Shown: piece after piece, positions 23,575 through 34,473 of the stretch | Layout: the number at the start of each line of letters is the position of its first letter | How positions within the stretch are numbered: position 1 is the stretch's first letter | From: Linnemannia elongata | Taxonomy: Eukaryota > Mortierellomycota > Mortierellomycetes > Mortierellales > Mortierellaceae | Direction of reading: 5' to 3' | Length of the DNA: 64,000 nucleotides | Assembly: GCA_036320915.1 (NCBI GenBank) | Contig: JAXBDG010000002.1 | Location: forward strand, 2,813,501 to 2,877,500 | Program-made: the position numbers and the translations under genes | Notes under the pieces: model-generated | What the model saw: the letters and a program-made list of their open reading frames with translations, nothing else | The model's database searches: none | Told to the model about the DNA's origin: nothing

Positions 23575-26500
23575 CTACTCTGCCCTCATGGACAGTTCAT
23601 ACGTTGCACGGAGCCACGCCATGACATTAGAAAAAGTGGATGATCCAGATATGGAACTGGTGCTATTGGAGAAGGTACTTGTCGAGGGGGTCTCTTGAGA
23701 AGATGGACGAGGTGGGCGAGTGCGGAGGCGGAAGGGAGGCAATGGGTTGTGGTCGTCGGCGAGTATGGTCGTGAATCCTGACAGGGCAATGTTTGCTGCG
23801 GCGTTTCTGTCACGATTCTGGGTTGCGGTTCCACTGTGGAGGAGGGGACAGGAAGGGTTTTGACAAACTACGGCTCCATTGATCCTCACTTCACGAATTG
23901 ATCCGTTAATTAAACGCCGGGCGGTTGCGATTTTGACAGACTGAAAGCATATACAACATAGCTTTGATGTCAGGTTCTCGTTGGTAACGGCAACAACACA
24001 ATGTTGTCTATGTTTCTTACGGAACTTGCCCCCTCCCCTGCGGGCATGACCTTGTATGGGTGAACCCACCCCAGATCCTGCGGCGCCATAGAGGATGATA
24101 GGTAAGGATTTGGGGTTTCTGAGGAGGCATCGTCTGGTTGGATGGTGACTGTCGAACGGGTGGGAGGACGTGTGGTATTGGCTACAATCCGGTAGAGAGC
24201 AGAAGCCGTCGATGATTAGTTGACTGGTGTTGGAACTGGCGACGGGCTCTCCAGGGGTCGAAGCGGCATCGTCTAGTATACAGTAAAGCGAACAAGTTAG
24301 AATTAATATTCCACTCTTGCTGTTCATTATCATACATCAAAAGTAGACGTTTTTCTTACCAGCATTCTGGAAGAAATGCCTTTGACGTGACGCTAGACCG
24401 GCGTAAGTCCTTTTGGTCAGTAGCTCGCGGGTTCTACGGTCCTTCAAGATTGTCTCGTTCCTCTCAAAGTTGCGTAGGGCTGGTCCTGTCGACATCCTTT
24501 TGTTTTGAGCCTCGTCAAGTTCGGTAAATGAGAGAAGGTGCGTGATGGAGTTTTTTGAGAGTTCTTGATGCGCAGCTTTCCACTCTGGAGTAAGTCGCTT
24601 GTTTCGTCTCTTTGCAGCCTTGTTCATGTACGAAAGATGATTGACTTGATTGGCCGTTGTGGTAATGGCAGGCGGAACACTGATGGCGAGTGGCGGTTGA
24701 GGAACTTGAATGGTAGACGAATGATGGTGAATGATGGCGTCGGTATCCTCAGGTTTGTCCTCGGTGGTGTTGTTGTTGTGGTATTGGCGATCGCTGCATT
24801 CTGCTTCGGTAGAGTCTTGACCATCATGATCTAGCATATCGGTGTCTTCGCCGTCCTTGACCGCATTTTCGTCTATGTTAGAATGGAATGGTGTGAAATA
24901 TTAGTAACCATGGTTGGATAAACTTGATAGCCCTTATTGTTCGATCGCAAGCTATACTTCCAAACTGTTCTTACCTTGCAGCAATTGGTAAATATTCAAC
25001 CGGGCCGCAACATCGTGAAGAGACATTCGTGACGCCTGTAGCATCTTCGCGATGCCCGGATCAAAGCTGCCTAGCGTCACCGTCCGTGGGTCTCGCGGCT
25101 TTAGATGGTCCAAGTTAATGTACTCGGCGTAATCCTCGTGTTCTGGCCTTTCCCATGATGGATCCCGTCGAGCGTTAGGAGGCTGGGCAGGTGCGTCCTG
25201 CCGTGCTTCCGGATCTGGTTTCGTTTCCTTTGTGAAATGTTGTAGACGCATCCAATAATACCGGTATGATCGCAGAGTCTTGACCTCCTTCTCTGCCTCC
25301 AGGGTCGGCTGTAACTTGGAATGATATGCATCCGACTTGTGACGGAAGTCTTCTCGCGCTGTGGACATCTGGTCTAGGAGCGTATCGGACTTGTCTCCTA
25401 ATCGTCGAGCGCGAGAAATCTGTCTTTTTTTCCGTGCCGATTCGACCTTGTCTTGGCGTAGAGGCTCCAGCTCGGACCGTAGGAGCTTCAACGTTACCAT
25501 CGCCTCCTCCAACTCTGATTCAACCTTGGCGTATTCTTTCTCTACAAGCTCTGTATCCGCGTTCATGGTTCGGACTTCTTGGATCCAGTCAATAGCTGCA
25601 GGGGACCTCCTTTTCTTCTTGGCCTTGCGGCCAACATCAAAGAGGCTGACGACAGGATGGTCCAGCCGTCCTTGTTGACCATGACCTATAGTGGTTCCAA
25701 TGATCCGCACTCTCAGCTTATCGATGTAAATCAGTCTGATATCCAGAAAATGAAAGGAAAAGATTAAGAACCTGTACTATGCAGCAAGTTCATCACAAAA
25801 AAAGAGCACAGGAGTGTTTGGCCAAGGGTTACCTGAAGGCGAACTCCATCTGATACTGCTTGCATAATTCATCAATAGCGTGCCGGTTAAAAATGGAGAA
25901 GAAGATCCTAGCCTTTTGTTGGATAGTTGGTCGATTTCTGATAACTTTGAGGTTGTCGTCGTAGTAGTCAAACTGGTTTTCTTTGCTGCTGAATAGAATC
26001 TCCGAGAGAGAGGACCGTGTGAGTGCCAAGGCATGGCGAGAGGAAGGTGATACTTGCGGGGCCAACTGTCGCATTGATCCTGAATATCCAGCAACACGGA
26101 AGAACTCGTTTGCCAAGACGAGGAACGGTGCTCTCAACGCCACGTGGGCCTCTGCCTTGAACGTATAGCCTCCGATGTTTTCCTTGGTCTTGGAATCACT
26201 CGACGATTTCGGCAGCTGACGTTTTGGAACAAATGGCCTGAGAATGTTGACGAGAGTCACCACGGTGGTGCATTCGGGAGCTGTAGGCGTGATCCCTTTG
26301 CAAACTCGTTCCACATAATACGCATCTACTGGTCTCTCCAGCGAGGGAGATTGAAGGAGCATCTTCATGACTGCGTGAAGGCCCTTAATCCGATCTGCAG
26401 GAGTCTCAGCACCTATTATTTATATAAAGATATGTCAGATTCTACATCGCCAACGTAACGCCTTGAACGGCAGACATTCCATACATTACATGACTTCTCA

Positions 26501-29289
26501 CTTACTCATACGCTGTGCCTTGATAGATATACGATTGTCCTTGTCTAGTAATGTGGTTAAGCGATCTAAAAATCGAAAAAAAAAACAAGTACACAAAAGT
26601 AGGTTAGTCAACCTCACCAATGCATCTGTTTTTTTTCAATGAATTTCAGTCTGAAAAAAGTGATAGCATTGACAAGTATGTAATTTGCATCGTTAAGGAC
26701 GTACCTTCTTCATGATCCACGTATTCTATGGCTAACCAGTCCTGGGCTTCATCAGCACTGGCTCTTGCGATCAAAATGTCCTCCAACTCTGCTTCCAACG
26801 CGTCAGTGGTCGAGGGCTTGACGGCCTTGACAAACTCTTCCTCGATGGTCCCCAGGTGGTTTCCTTGGATTGGAGAAGGCTCGCTCAGTATCATCTGCCG
26901 CATAGCTTGTGTCACCACAGCCAAACGTTCTTCACCCCCCTTGGACTCTGTTCGCCACAGGCAGTTGTCGAGGTCGCTCTGCAGCTTTCGACATCGTCTC
27001 CACCACTCCTTTCGTGTCAGGTTCCTTGTATTGTCTTCTTGGTACGTCTCCGAACCTCTTCCTTTCATATCTACTCTCTCCCATGCAAGCTGTTCTTTGA
27101 TCGGTGTAAGGTGAAGGCGAAGAATTTTGTTGGTGAAAGTGTTGAAGATCTTATCGAATATACTTCCGTTGAGTAGTTATTGAAAATCCTGTGCAAGGTC
27201 TTTTGTGAACGCATTGATGGTTTGCTTAAGGCCATAGAGTGGGTGGTCTTTTGGTGGGGTAGAGGGGTGCTTTGTCGATAGTTTCCGCAGACAGTCCGAC
27301 ACTTCTTGCCAAAATGGATGCTCTTCGGAAAAGTTGAGCTTGTCGTTGCCGTCTTTGTCCTGCTGGCCAGAATTCACACCCAGGTTCCTGGCGATAAAGA
27401 ACCGGAATGCCTCGGCTGAGAATATATCTCGAAGATCGCATGCCTCCTTGGATTGGTCTTCCTGCTCGATCCATCGAACTACATCTGCATCAAGGGGTGT
27501 GATCGGGACTTGGTGAGTTGAAAGCGAGACATCAGAAACTCGGGGTTGGAACCCATCCGGAAAAAGATCTGCCAAGAGGAACCCTTTCGCGTTCTCTATA
27601 TCAAACTGTCTTGCCGCCTATTGCAATTCACACAGAACAACAAAGGCTTTGTTAATAACAAAAACTTTAAGTAACATTGGGAGATGCTTCTGATACATAG
27701 TAACGCATTTTGTAGGAAGAAAATAACTTACCAAGAGTATAATCTTTTGTCCCATAACTGCAGCATTAGACATAAGATCCGTCATAGTATCCTGTCTAGA
27801 ATTCAAGGCGTCAACAACATGTCCAAGTTCATGCTGAAGGTCCGGTCGCAATATTTGGCTCAGGGTCACCGTAACGGATCGATACTGTTGCGAGCCGTCT
27901 TCATTGTCATCGTTGTCCTCCTCGCCATCATTATCCTGGTGCTCGTCCTTGTCCATATAGCCAGCCCCTGTTTCTGACTGTCCAGTTCTCTTCTCGAAGA
28001 TGCTTGTCGGTCCGGACGAACTTCCGGAGCTGGATGACTGATGGGAGACTGCCGCTGAGCGTATTCTCCCACCCCTGTTGACAACATACTGGGATCCGAC
28101 AACGACGTTCTCCATAACCTGCCCCCATCTAGGCTGAAGATGGTCTTGGACGACTTGCTTCCAAACATCAACACATCCCGTCCTGAACTTATTTCTCACT
28201 GTATCCTCTGTCACGTGTGGAAACCCAAACTCATCTTTCACCGAAGCCACAAAGCCCTGGAAGTTAATGGGGCTCTTGGTTCTCTCTAGCCAGGTTTTTG
28301 TAAGCACGGCCAACTCCGTGTCCTTGATTGATTGCGAGTGACTGTTGGCCTGTAGCTTCTTCTGAAGAATACTGGCTCGCTTTTCGACCTCGGTGTTGAT
28401 AAATTCCTTGCTGTAACAAAAGGCAACGGAAATAAAATTGTTCAGCAAAAGAAATGACATGCTACCACCTTTGAACAAAGAGGTTGTCTATCATATAACG
28501 CCATAAGCCTATAACGTTCACTTACCAATGATCCTCGTAGGTACTAATCAGTACAGCCTCCTCCAGATCTATCCATTCTGCATCTCTCTTCCTTCCTTTA
28601 CCGCCACGGGTACGGCCGTGCTCGCGATGGGTCGCAGGCGTTGGATGTTCACTGTCCGTAAAGGCGATCGGCAAGGCTTCTTGAGGGGGGTGAAGACGAG
28701 GGGTGGCGTGGACGGCGATACCAAGAACAAGATACTCGATGTTTGTCTGAACATGGTCGGCCGCCTTAAGAAAACCAATCGACTTTGTGGTCTTGGAGCA
28801 GTTTCTTGGGCTGTATTTCCTAGCTTTTCCGAGGCTGCTGAATTCATAGACAGTCGCTTGATAATGGTCCGACAGGAACTGGAAAAAGATAGGACCACGA
28901 TGATCCATCCGCATAGTTATCGGCGGTGGGTCGGGAGGGGGACGATTACTGGAGTGTTGGGGAACTGTCCGATTGGCGAATTTGAGAGTAAATAAATGAC
29001 TTGGTCGCGTTTTGGATGATATACCCGCGTTAAGCATTGTTTGTGCGATGTAGTGAGCGAGCGCCGTTGATGGTGTTTCGGTTTCCAGACGTTGGGTTGT
29101 TGCGTTTCGGTCGGAAAGGGTTTGGACGGTCAAGTAACAGTCGAGGAGTCGGTTTTTTGCAGTGGTAACATGTCCATTAAAGTTTTCCTGTTCCATTTGA
29201 GTGAAGGCGATTTCGAACTGTGTGGTTAGGCGTTCGTCCGGATCCAGACGTGGGGCTTCATGAATCCACTTCTCGTCTTGGAGGAGCAT
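23575..29289 (-). CDS. Fanzor RNA-guided nuclease (eukaryotic TnpB), with one in-frame stop
   Basis: Eight exons on the minus strand: 29289-28526, 28410-27732, 27617-26705, 26565-26506, 26412-25833, 25735-24975, 24872-24360, 24272-23575; phase closes at all seven junctions (1,655 codons). Codon 628 is TAA (27,177-27,179), with the same frame open on both sides, so the allele is probably interrupted or read as two parts. The C-terminal 430 residues carry the TnpB/Fanzor core in order: RuvC-I GSFDPGIAKM (Asp about 1,224), RuvC-II-like ILYGAAGSGVG then TNENLTSKLCCICF (Glu about 1,522), a zinc ribbon (C-x2-C near 1,529-1,532; CQNPSCP near 1,560-1,565), and RuvC-III NRDRNAAANI (Asp about 1,578). 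Fanzors cut DNA guided by an RNA encoded at the element end. The N-terminal about 900 residues have no recognised domain; a basic Gly/Arg stretch (GRTRGGKGRKRD, about 235-246) and an acidic tract occur there. Family call is strong; start codon and the fate of the TAA are uncertain. Confidence 0.85.
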
Positions 29290-29504
29290 AATGCTGTCGG
29301 TCTAAATGATTCAAGAAAAGGACGCCATTAGTTTTTCGTCCGGGTAATGCCTCTCATTCAAGAAGAATGTGGAGAACGCGTTGCATTTACCAGAATGTAT
29401 GGGCCCATGTTTTTGGTGGCGGAATAATGACCTTGAGATGGAAGAAGAGTTGGGAAAGGACAAGACATGAGCGGCAGACCACGACCTCATAAATAAACTC
29501 GATA

Positions 29505-29575
29505 GAGGCCGCGCCCATAAAGTAACCGACTTACATATTTTTTTGGATTGAGTACCAATGAATTGAGAGTTTAGG
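29505..29575 (+). repeat. left terminal inverted repeat of the transposase unit
   Basis: After TA (29,503-29,504) the sequence GAGGCCGCGCC, then (C/A)ATAA, AGTAACCGACTTACATA and a T run, continuing through ATTGAGTACCAATGAAT, matches the inverse of the right end nearly base for base over about 65-70 nt. Confidence 0.88.
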
Positions 29576-29620
29576 GGGGTTTCCTTTTTTGGTAAGGGGA
29601 GGTTAAATTGTTTTGACTTT

Positions 29621-31677
29621 TTAGTTACAAAGAAAGGAGATAGACATGTCGCGGCGTGGTCTACGGTCAATGAGAGGCTCCTCTTCCTCTTCATCTGCAA
29701 TGGTGGGGTCGACTCCTCCTTCCTCGTCTTCTTTACCATCGGGCGTACGTTCAAAAATGATTCCTCTGTTGTCGGTTTTGTCTTGGTTGTTGACTATATC
29801 CACTGTCAGCTTCCACATCTCCTCCGAAAGATCTCCAAGAACCCACTCGTCATCAAATATGTTGTCGTCAGTCTGTTGTTGGTTGTTGTTGTTCATATTG
29901 GTGATGTTGTCCATAATGTTGTTGCCATTGCTGGGGATGTGTTTATCGCCCTCTTGAACCTCTTCCTCTTCTTCATCACTACTGTCGACTGGGTTCGCGG
30001 GGACTATGGACTCTCTAACCTTGACGGCTGCATCCCAATAAGCTATCCCTGTTTTGATGGTGTCCATCCAAAGAGAAATGAAAGTGGACTGTGGATACTA
30101 TGAAGAAGATGGACCAGGGTTCTTTTGAGAGAAAGCGCGGTGTGGTTGCCGTCCGTACTTGATGCGACCTTGTTTTTGACACATCCCCAGATCTTCTCGA
30201 TCGGCTGGAGCTCGCAGTGATAGGGGGGTGTCTTGCGAATAATATGGCCTCCGTACTGCTTGGCAATGGTGTAAATGGACCACGTTGATTCTTGAACGTA
30301 GGACTTGACCAGGTTCTCATAGTGTTTTTTCCTTGGGACCTCGGGCGGGACGTGACCATGTCGATCCTTCCAGGCTTTGATATCTGCTTTCTCCACCCAC
30401 TCCTTCAAATCGGGTAGATTGGCCTTGTTCTTGGGTTTGGCTGCGGTCTTGTGAAAATGATAAGAGGCGCCATCCAAATGAATCCGACACTTCTCCAAGC
30501 CCATCTTTAGCAGGTTTTGGCAGATGCGAGCAAAGAGGTCATCGAAAAGTTCGGCGGTAAAGTTGCCAAGATAATCCATCGTTGGGGCAATGATGCCTGC
30601 ATCGCGGATCGTTTGAGGGACATCGTTCCATAGGGTCTTGTCATGGAGGGTTTTGGAGGTTCCTTTGCTTTTGGTGTGGGTTTGTCCAATCGATGGCCAA
30701 ATGTAGACGCTCTCGTCGACAAAAGACGACCTCAGCTCGTCCTCCTTCTCATCGTGCCAGACCACAAACGCGGCAAACATGACCAACAGTGGGCTGTGAC
30801 CAGGCTCGGAAACATATATCCCAGGGACAATCCAGCGGGAAGGGGCTGTGTGATCGAGATGGCAATAAGACTCGTCAAGAAACACCTCGGGGAATTTGGG
30901 TATCCATATATGCTCGCCCGTTTGGTTACGTGTGGTGTGAGGTTGGGGAGCCGTCGTTCAAGGTACCTATTACGATAGGCGATGTTCTGAGGGGTACTAT
31001 GCAAGATGTTCCGTCGCACACCTGTGCCCCAGTAACAGTTGAGTTCGTGCATCATACGATTGACAGTCCTTTTGGATACCTTTATTTTGTGTTCCTGTTC
31101 CAGACGATTGCGGATAATGTTCGTCGAGTTGGCTGAACCCTTTTTATTGGCTTCCTCCACCATGTCATGAATCGTTTGCATCATCGACTCGTCCCTCTCT
31201 TTGTGGGATCGACCAGGTCGAAGAGCTACAGGCACCTATGCAACCAGAAACAAAGCTAGAAATTAATATGTGACAAGAAGAGGAGAAAAAACATAAAGAA
31301 AACATGCATATACGCACAACTGGGTTTTCTTGTCTGGTTAGTCCAATTGCTATTGAACATGCTTGCTTTCCAGTGCCAGTGAGTGCTTGGAGAGACCGGG
31401 CGGTATCAAAATGACCTTTACTGTCTTTTCCAAGCTCGTCGAACCAACTGAGCACCTCAGAAGGTGCGCTGACAATAGCTAGGTATATTTTCCCGATGAT
31501 ACAGTATTCGTTGTGGGTGATAGAGACATTCTGTCGGTTAGGGAATACGGGCGGGGGGAGCTTTGGCTTGGGCTGAGGAGGGGCGGGTATATCCTCAGAA
31601 GTGAGAAATGGGTCCTCGTTGGTTGTAGCGTTATTATTGCTAGTCGAGGTGAGGTCTCGAAGCCGTTGGGAAGACAC
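29621..31677 (-). pseudogene. Tc1/mariner-IS630-like DDE transposase, frameshifted
   Basis: On the minus strand an N-terminal part (from about 31,677) is joined across a probable intron (about 31,321-31,237) to a helix-turn-helix region with SKRTVNRMMHEL. A one-base shift near 30,900 leads into the catalytic core: MFLDESYCHLDH (first Asp), RIHLDGASYH (second Asp) and ELQPIEKIWGCVKNKV (Glu). A further shift near 30,085 is needed to reach STFISLWMDTIKTG, the usual C-terminal part of the DDE_3 fold, and an acidic tail ending at 29,621. All three catalytic acids are present, with 91 residues between the second Asp and the Glu, far more than the 34-35 of classical Tc1/mariner. The two shifts suggest it is no longer functional. 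A further 5' exon near 31,754-31,999 is possible. Confidence 0.75.
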
Positions 31678-31974
31678 CTTTGGCGAATAATATGGGGAGG
31701 TGTTAAACTAGCGACGCAGTTCGCGTCCAGAGGACGAACGCGAGCTACGTGTGCTAGAGGGAGGAGATGTGGACGCCACTTTTGATCACCATTGACTCGA
31801 TCGCCGTTCCGGAGTCGTTGGGTTGGAGTTCAGGGGGCTGGTTTCGATCATAGTAAGATAGAGGGATGTTGAGGTGAAAGGGATGATTGTACGGACGATA
31901 CACTCTTTCGTCAGGGTATAATTGACCCCTCTGCGCAAAACACCATGGGTGGTGACATCTGATTTGACAGTCCC

Positions 31975-32041
31975 TTAATTTTGATTCATTGGCATTCAAT
32001 CAAAAAAAATATGTAAGTCGGTTACTTATTGGCGCGGCCTC
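31975..32041 (-). repeat. right terminal inverted repeat
   Basis: Ends GGCGCGGCCTC followed by TA at 32,042-32,043. Read on the minus strand it starts GAGGCCGCGCCAATAAGT, then AACCGACTTACATA and a T run. It pairs closely with the end at 29,505 and less closely with that at 23,441. Confidence 0.88.
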
Positions 32042-32043
32042 TA

Positions 32044-32388
32044 CCAGATGTTTGTGGGAGAGAGGAAAGGAAGCTAGTGCGGGCCATTCGGTTGAGGGCT
32101 TCAGCTTTTGTTTCATTTGTCTTCTTTCAAATGTTGAGCTGAGTGCAATCCAGGATTCATCCGAATAAGTTCTTTTTAGCTCCTCTACGCGTCGACTATC
32201 GTGTCTTTCATTCCTTTCTTCTGTTCCTGGCGTTTTTTTTTGGCTTGCCATCATTTGGTTTGTGCATTCTACGTGGCCAGGAGCAATATACAGATAAAAA
32301 TCATTTTTACTTCCAGCAAGAACTGGCACTAGTCTTTCTTTTTCTTCCTCCAGGAAAAATCGACAACCACTAGGCCCGCCTTATCAGC
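32044..32388. other. spacer between element end and FMO paralog 2
   Basis: Holds the 3' flank of FMO paralog 2. An open frame reading on the minus strand from about 32,329 crosses into the terminal repeat and is not credible as a gene. No inverted end matching 23,441 more closely was found here. Confidence 0.55.
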
Positions 32389-34473
32389 TCACACATGGAC
32401 GGCAGCAAACTTGGACCGCGGGACAGCAGAAAAGTGCTGGGGTCTGAACTTTCGCAGTCTCCACCAGTAATGGGTGCAGGAGCCCCACCAAAGCGCCGTG
32501 ATCTCGTCCTTCTCGTTCTTGTACCAAGACGTGCACTTTGTGGACCATACCATGCCTTTCATCTTTTCCTTGACTTCGTCGCCAAAGTCCTTGCAAGCCT
32601 TGGGGGTGACTTGGATGGAGGAGAGGTTCTTTTCCATCATGTGGGCGATTGCCATGACTGCGTAGTCGCAGGCCGTCTCGACCATGAACAGGACCGAGTT
32701 GTGTCTATTTATTTGGAGATCAGAGCAAGTGTTGTGAAAAATAAAATTGAATTAGAAGGGGCAATGTGATCTCCTTCTTTTCATACAAGTTGCAGAGAAA
32801 CAGTCGATCAAAGCCAACAAAAGGGTGCACGTTACCCAAGCACGGAGTTGGGTCCCAGGATGAAGAACATGTTGGGGGCTTCAGCAGAGGCGATTCCATA
32901 GTAGGTCTTGGGCGCTTGGCCCCAAGCCTTGAAGAGGTCGCACTTGTCCTTGCCAATCACGAACCCTTCAGCAACGAAATCCTGAACACGGAATCCAGTC
33001 GCCAGAACCAACGCATCCACCTCTTGCTTAGACCCATCACTCAGCTTCAAAGTCTTGCCCTTAACATCCGTGATGGTCGCCGTGTGAACGTTGACGTTCT
33101 TCTTTGACAGGGCCGGGTAGTAGTCCGACGAAACGGCGACTCGACGACATCCCAGGGCGTATCCAGGCGTCAATTTCTTACGAAGTTGCTTGTCACGAAC
33201 CTGCCAGTACCGATGGGCCCAAGCAACCAACATGGCGAAGCGCCGGGAGAACATGTCTCGCCACTTGGTGCTGAAGTTGAGGAGGGTGGCCTCCCTGCTC
33301 CAGTAGTTCAGCTTGTAGAAGATGAAGTGAACAAAGGGGATATACTTGAAGAGGAACTTCCAGAAGGCCGTGATTTTGGGATTACTGCGGGGGATGACCC
33401 ACGTCGCCGAACGTTGATAGAACTCGAGTTTCTTGACCTTATCGACAATCGCAGGAACTACTTGGATCGCGCTTGATGGAAGGATGAGTAGTAATAAAAG
33501 GTGAGCAAATCGAGGCTCAGGTACAGTGTGTGTTTTAGAGCACGAGCTCGCAAAAGAAAAGAAACGGCAAAAAAAGGACAACACAGAGAGTGGGGGAGTT
33601 TTGCTACCTGGTCCCGCTGCCAACAACAGCGATACGCTTGTTGGTGAGGTCAAAATCGTGGTTCCACTGTGAGGTGTGCCACTTGGGTCCCTCAAAGTCA
33701 TCAAACTGCTTGGGGATCCGAGGGAGGCGAAGGGGACCTGTTCCAGAAATGACAACGTCGGCGTTCATCTGTCCAGTCTCTCCAGTAAGGCGGTTTGTCC
33801 AGTCAAGGACCCATTGTTGCAGGTCCTCATGCCACTCAGCACGGGTGATCTCCGTGCTGAAGCGGATCTTTTCGTGGAGATTGTACTTTTTGGCCACTCG
33901 ACGTTGGTACTCCCAAATCTCCCCCTGTCCCGCAAACCTTAAATACCAACGACACAAAAAGAAAGGAACGAACATGGACACCATGGATTAGTTCAAAAAA
34001 GTACCAGGAATAAAAACAAAAAGAGAATTGAAGAGGGAACACGATGGGGAGTAGCAAGGGAGGTACAGCTAACTTACGTCTCGCTCCATTCATAGTTGGG
34101 CTCGAACGAGAACTGATAGATGATGGACTGGACATCACAGGCACAGCCAGGATAGCTGTTGGACCACCAAGTACCTCCAAGTTCGGGTTCAAGTTCAAAG
34201 ATGGTGTATGTCTTGAGGTTCAGCTGGGTCTGAAGACGAATGGCGGCGCACATGCCCGAGAACCTGTCAAGAGTGCATTCAACAGTAGCCAGACAGAAGG
34301 TTAGGCGTGAAGCAATTCGATGGGTAAGACAAAATAAACCAGACGGTTGGTTCTGTGATCACTGAGAGAGTTGAGTATTGTGCGATAAAATCATCTTGGG
34401 ATAAACCTTACCCAGCACCGATGATGCAGACGGTTGGCGTCGTGCCATCCTTGTAGGTCTTGGTGAGTCCCAT
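32389..34473 (-). CDS. flavin monooxygenase, Baeyer-Villiger type (paralog 2)
   Basis: Five exons on the minus strand: 34473-34412, 34263-34078, 33937-33608, 33471-32836, 32704-32389; phase closes throughout, 509 aa. It has the same architecture and the same first four exon lengths as the copy at 20,932-23,005, differing mainly in the last exon (316 against 331 nt). Motifs: VCIIGAGFSGMCAAIRLQ, ELGGTWWSNSYPGC, FEGPKWHTSQWN (Baeyer-Villiger fingerprint), VVGSGTSAIQVVPAI, VLATGFRVQDF. A cytosolic FAD/NADPH oxygenase of unknown substrate. Both copies start MGLTKTYKDGTTP. The pair is a tandem duplication now separated by the Fanzor-bearing element. Confidence 0.88.

Larger units (their letters stand above)
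23441..32041 (-). mobile_element. composite Tc1/mariner-like transposon carrying a Fanzor gene
   Basis: The 8.6-kb unit is bounded by TA dinucleotides (23,439-23,440 and 32,042-32,043) and by imperfect inverted ends that both start GAG..C.GCGCCAATAAGT. It contains a Fanzor gene (23,575-29,289) and a degenerate transposase gene (29,621-31,677), both on the minus strand. A second left-type end at 29,505 pairs much better with the right end, marking an inner unit of 2.5 kb that holds only the transposase. Either the inner unit landed at the edge of an older Fanzor element, or the Fanzor segment is cargo that acquired a related left end. The whole unit separates two tandem monooxygenase paralogs. 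Confidence 0.7.

Noticed and set aside
23575..24333. A stand-alone 252-aa zinc-ribbon protein or cellular transcription factor
   Set aside because: NRDRNAAANI after the ribbon and phase-matched upstream exons with the RuvC-I motif identify it as the Fanzor C-terminus.
32000..32329. Minus-strand frame of 109 aa right of the transposon
   Set aside because: It reads straight through the terminal repeat; the similar peptide read at 23,441 only reflects the repeated end.
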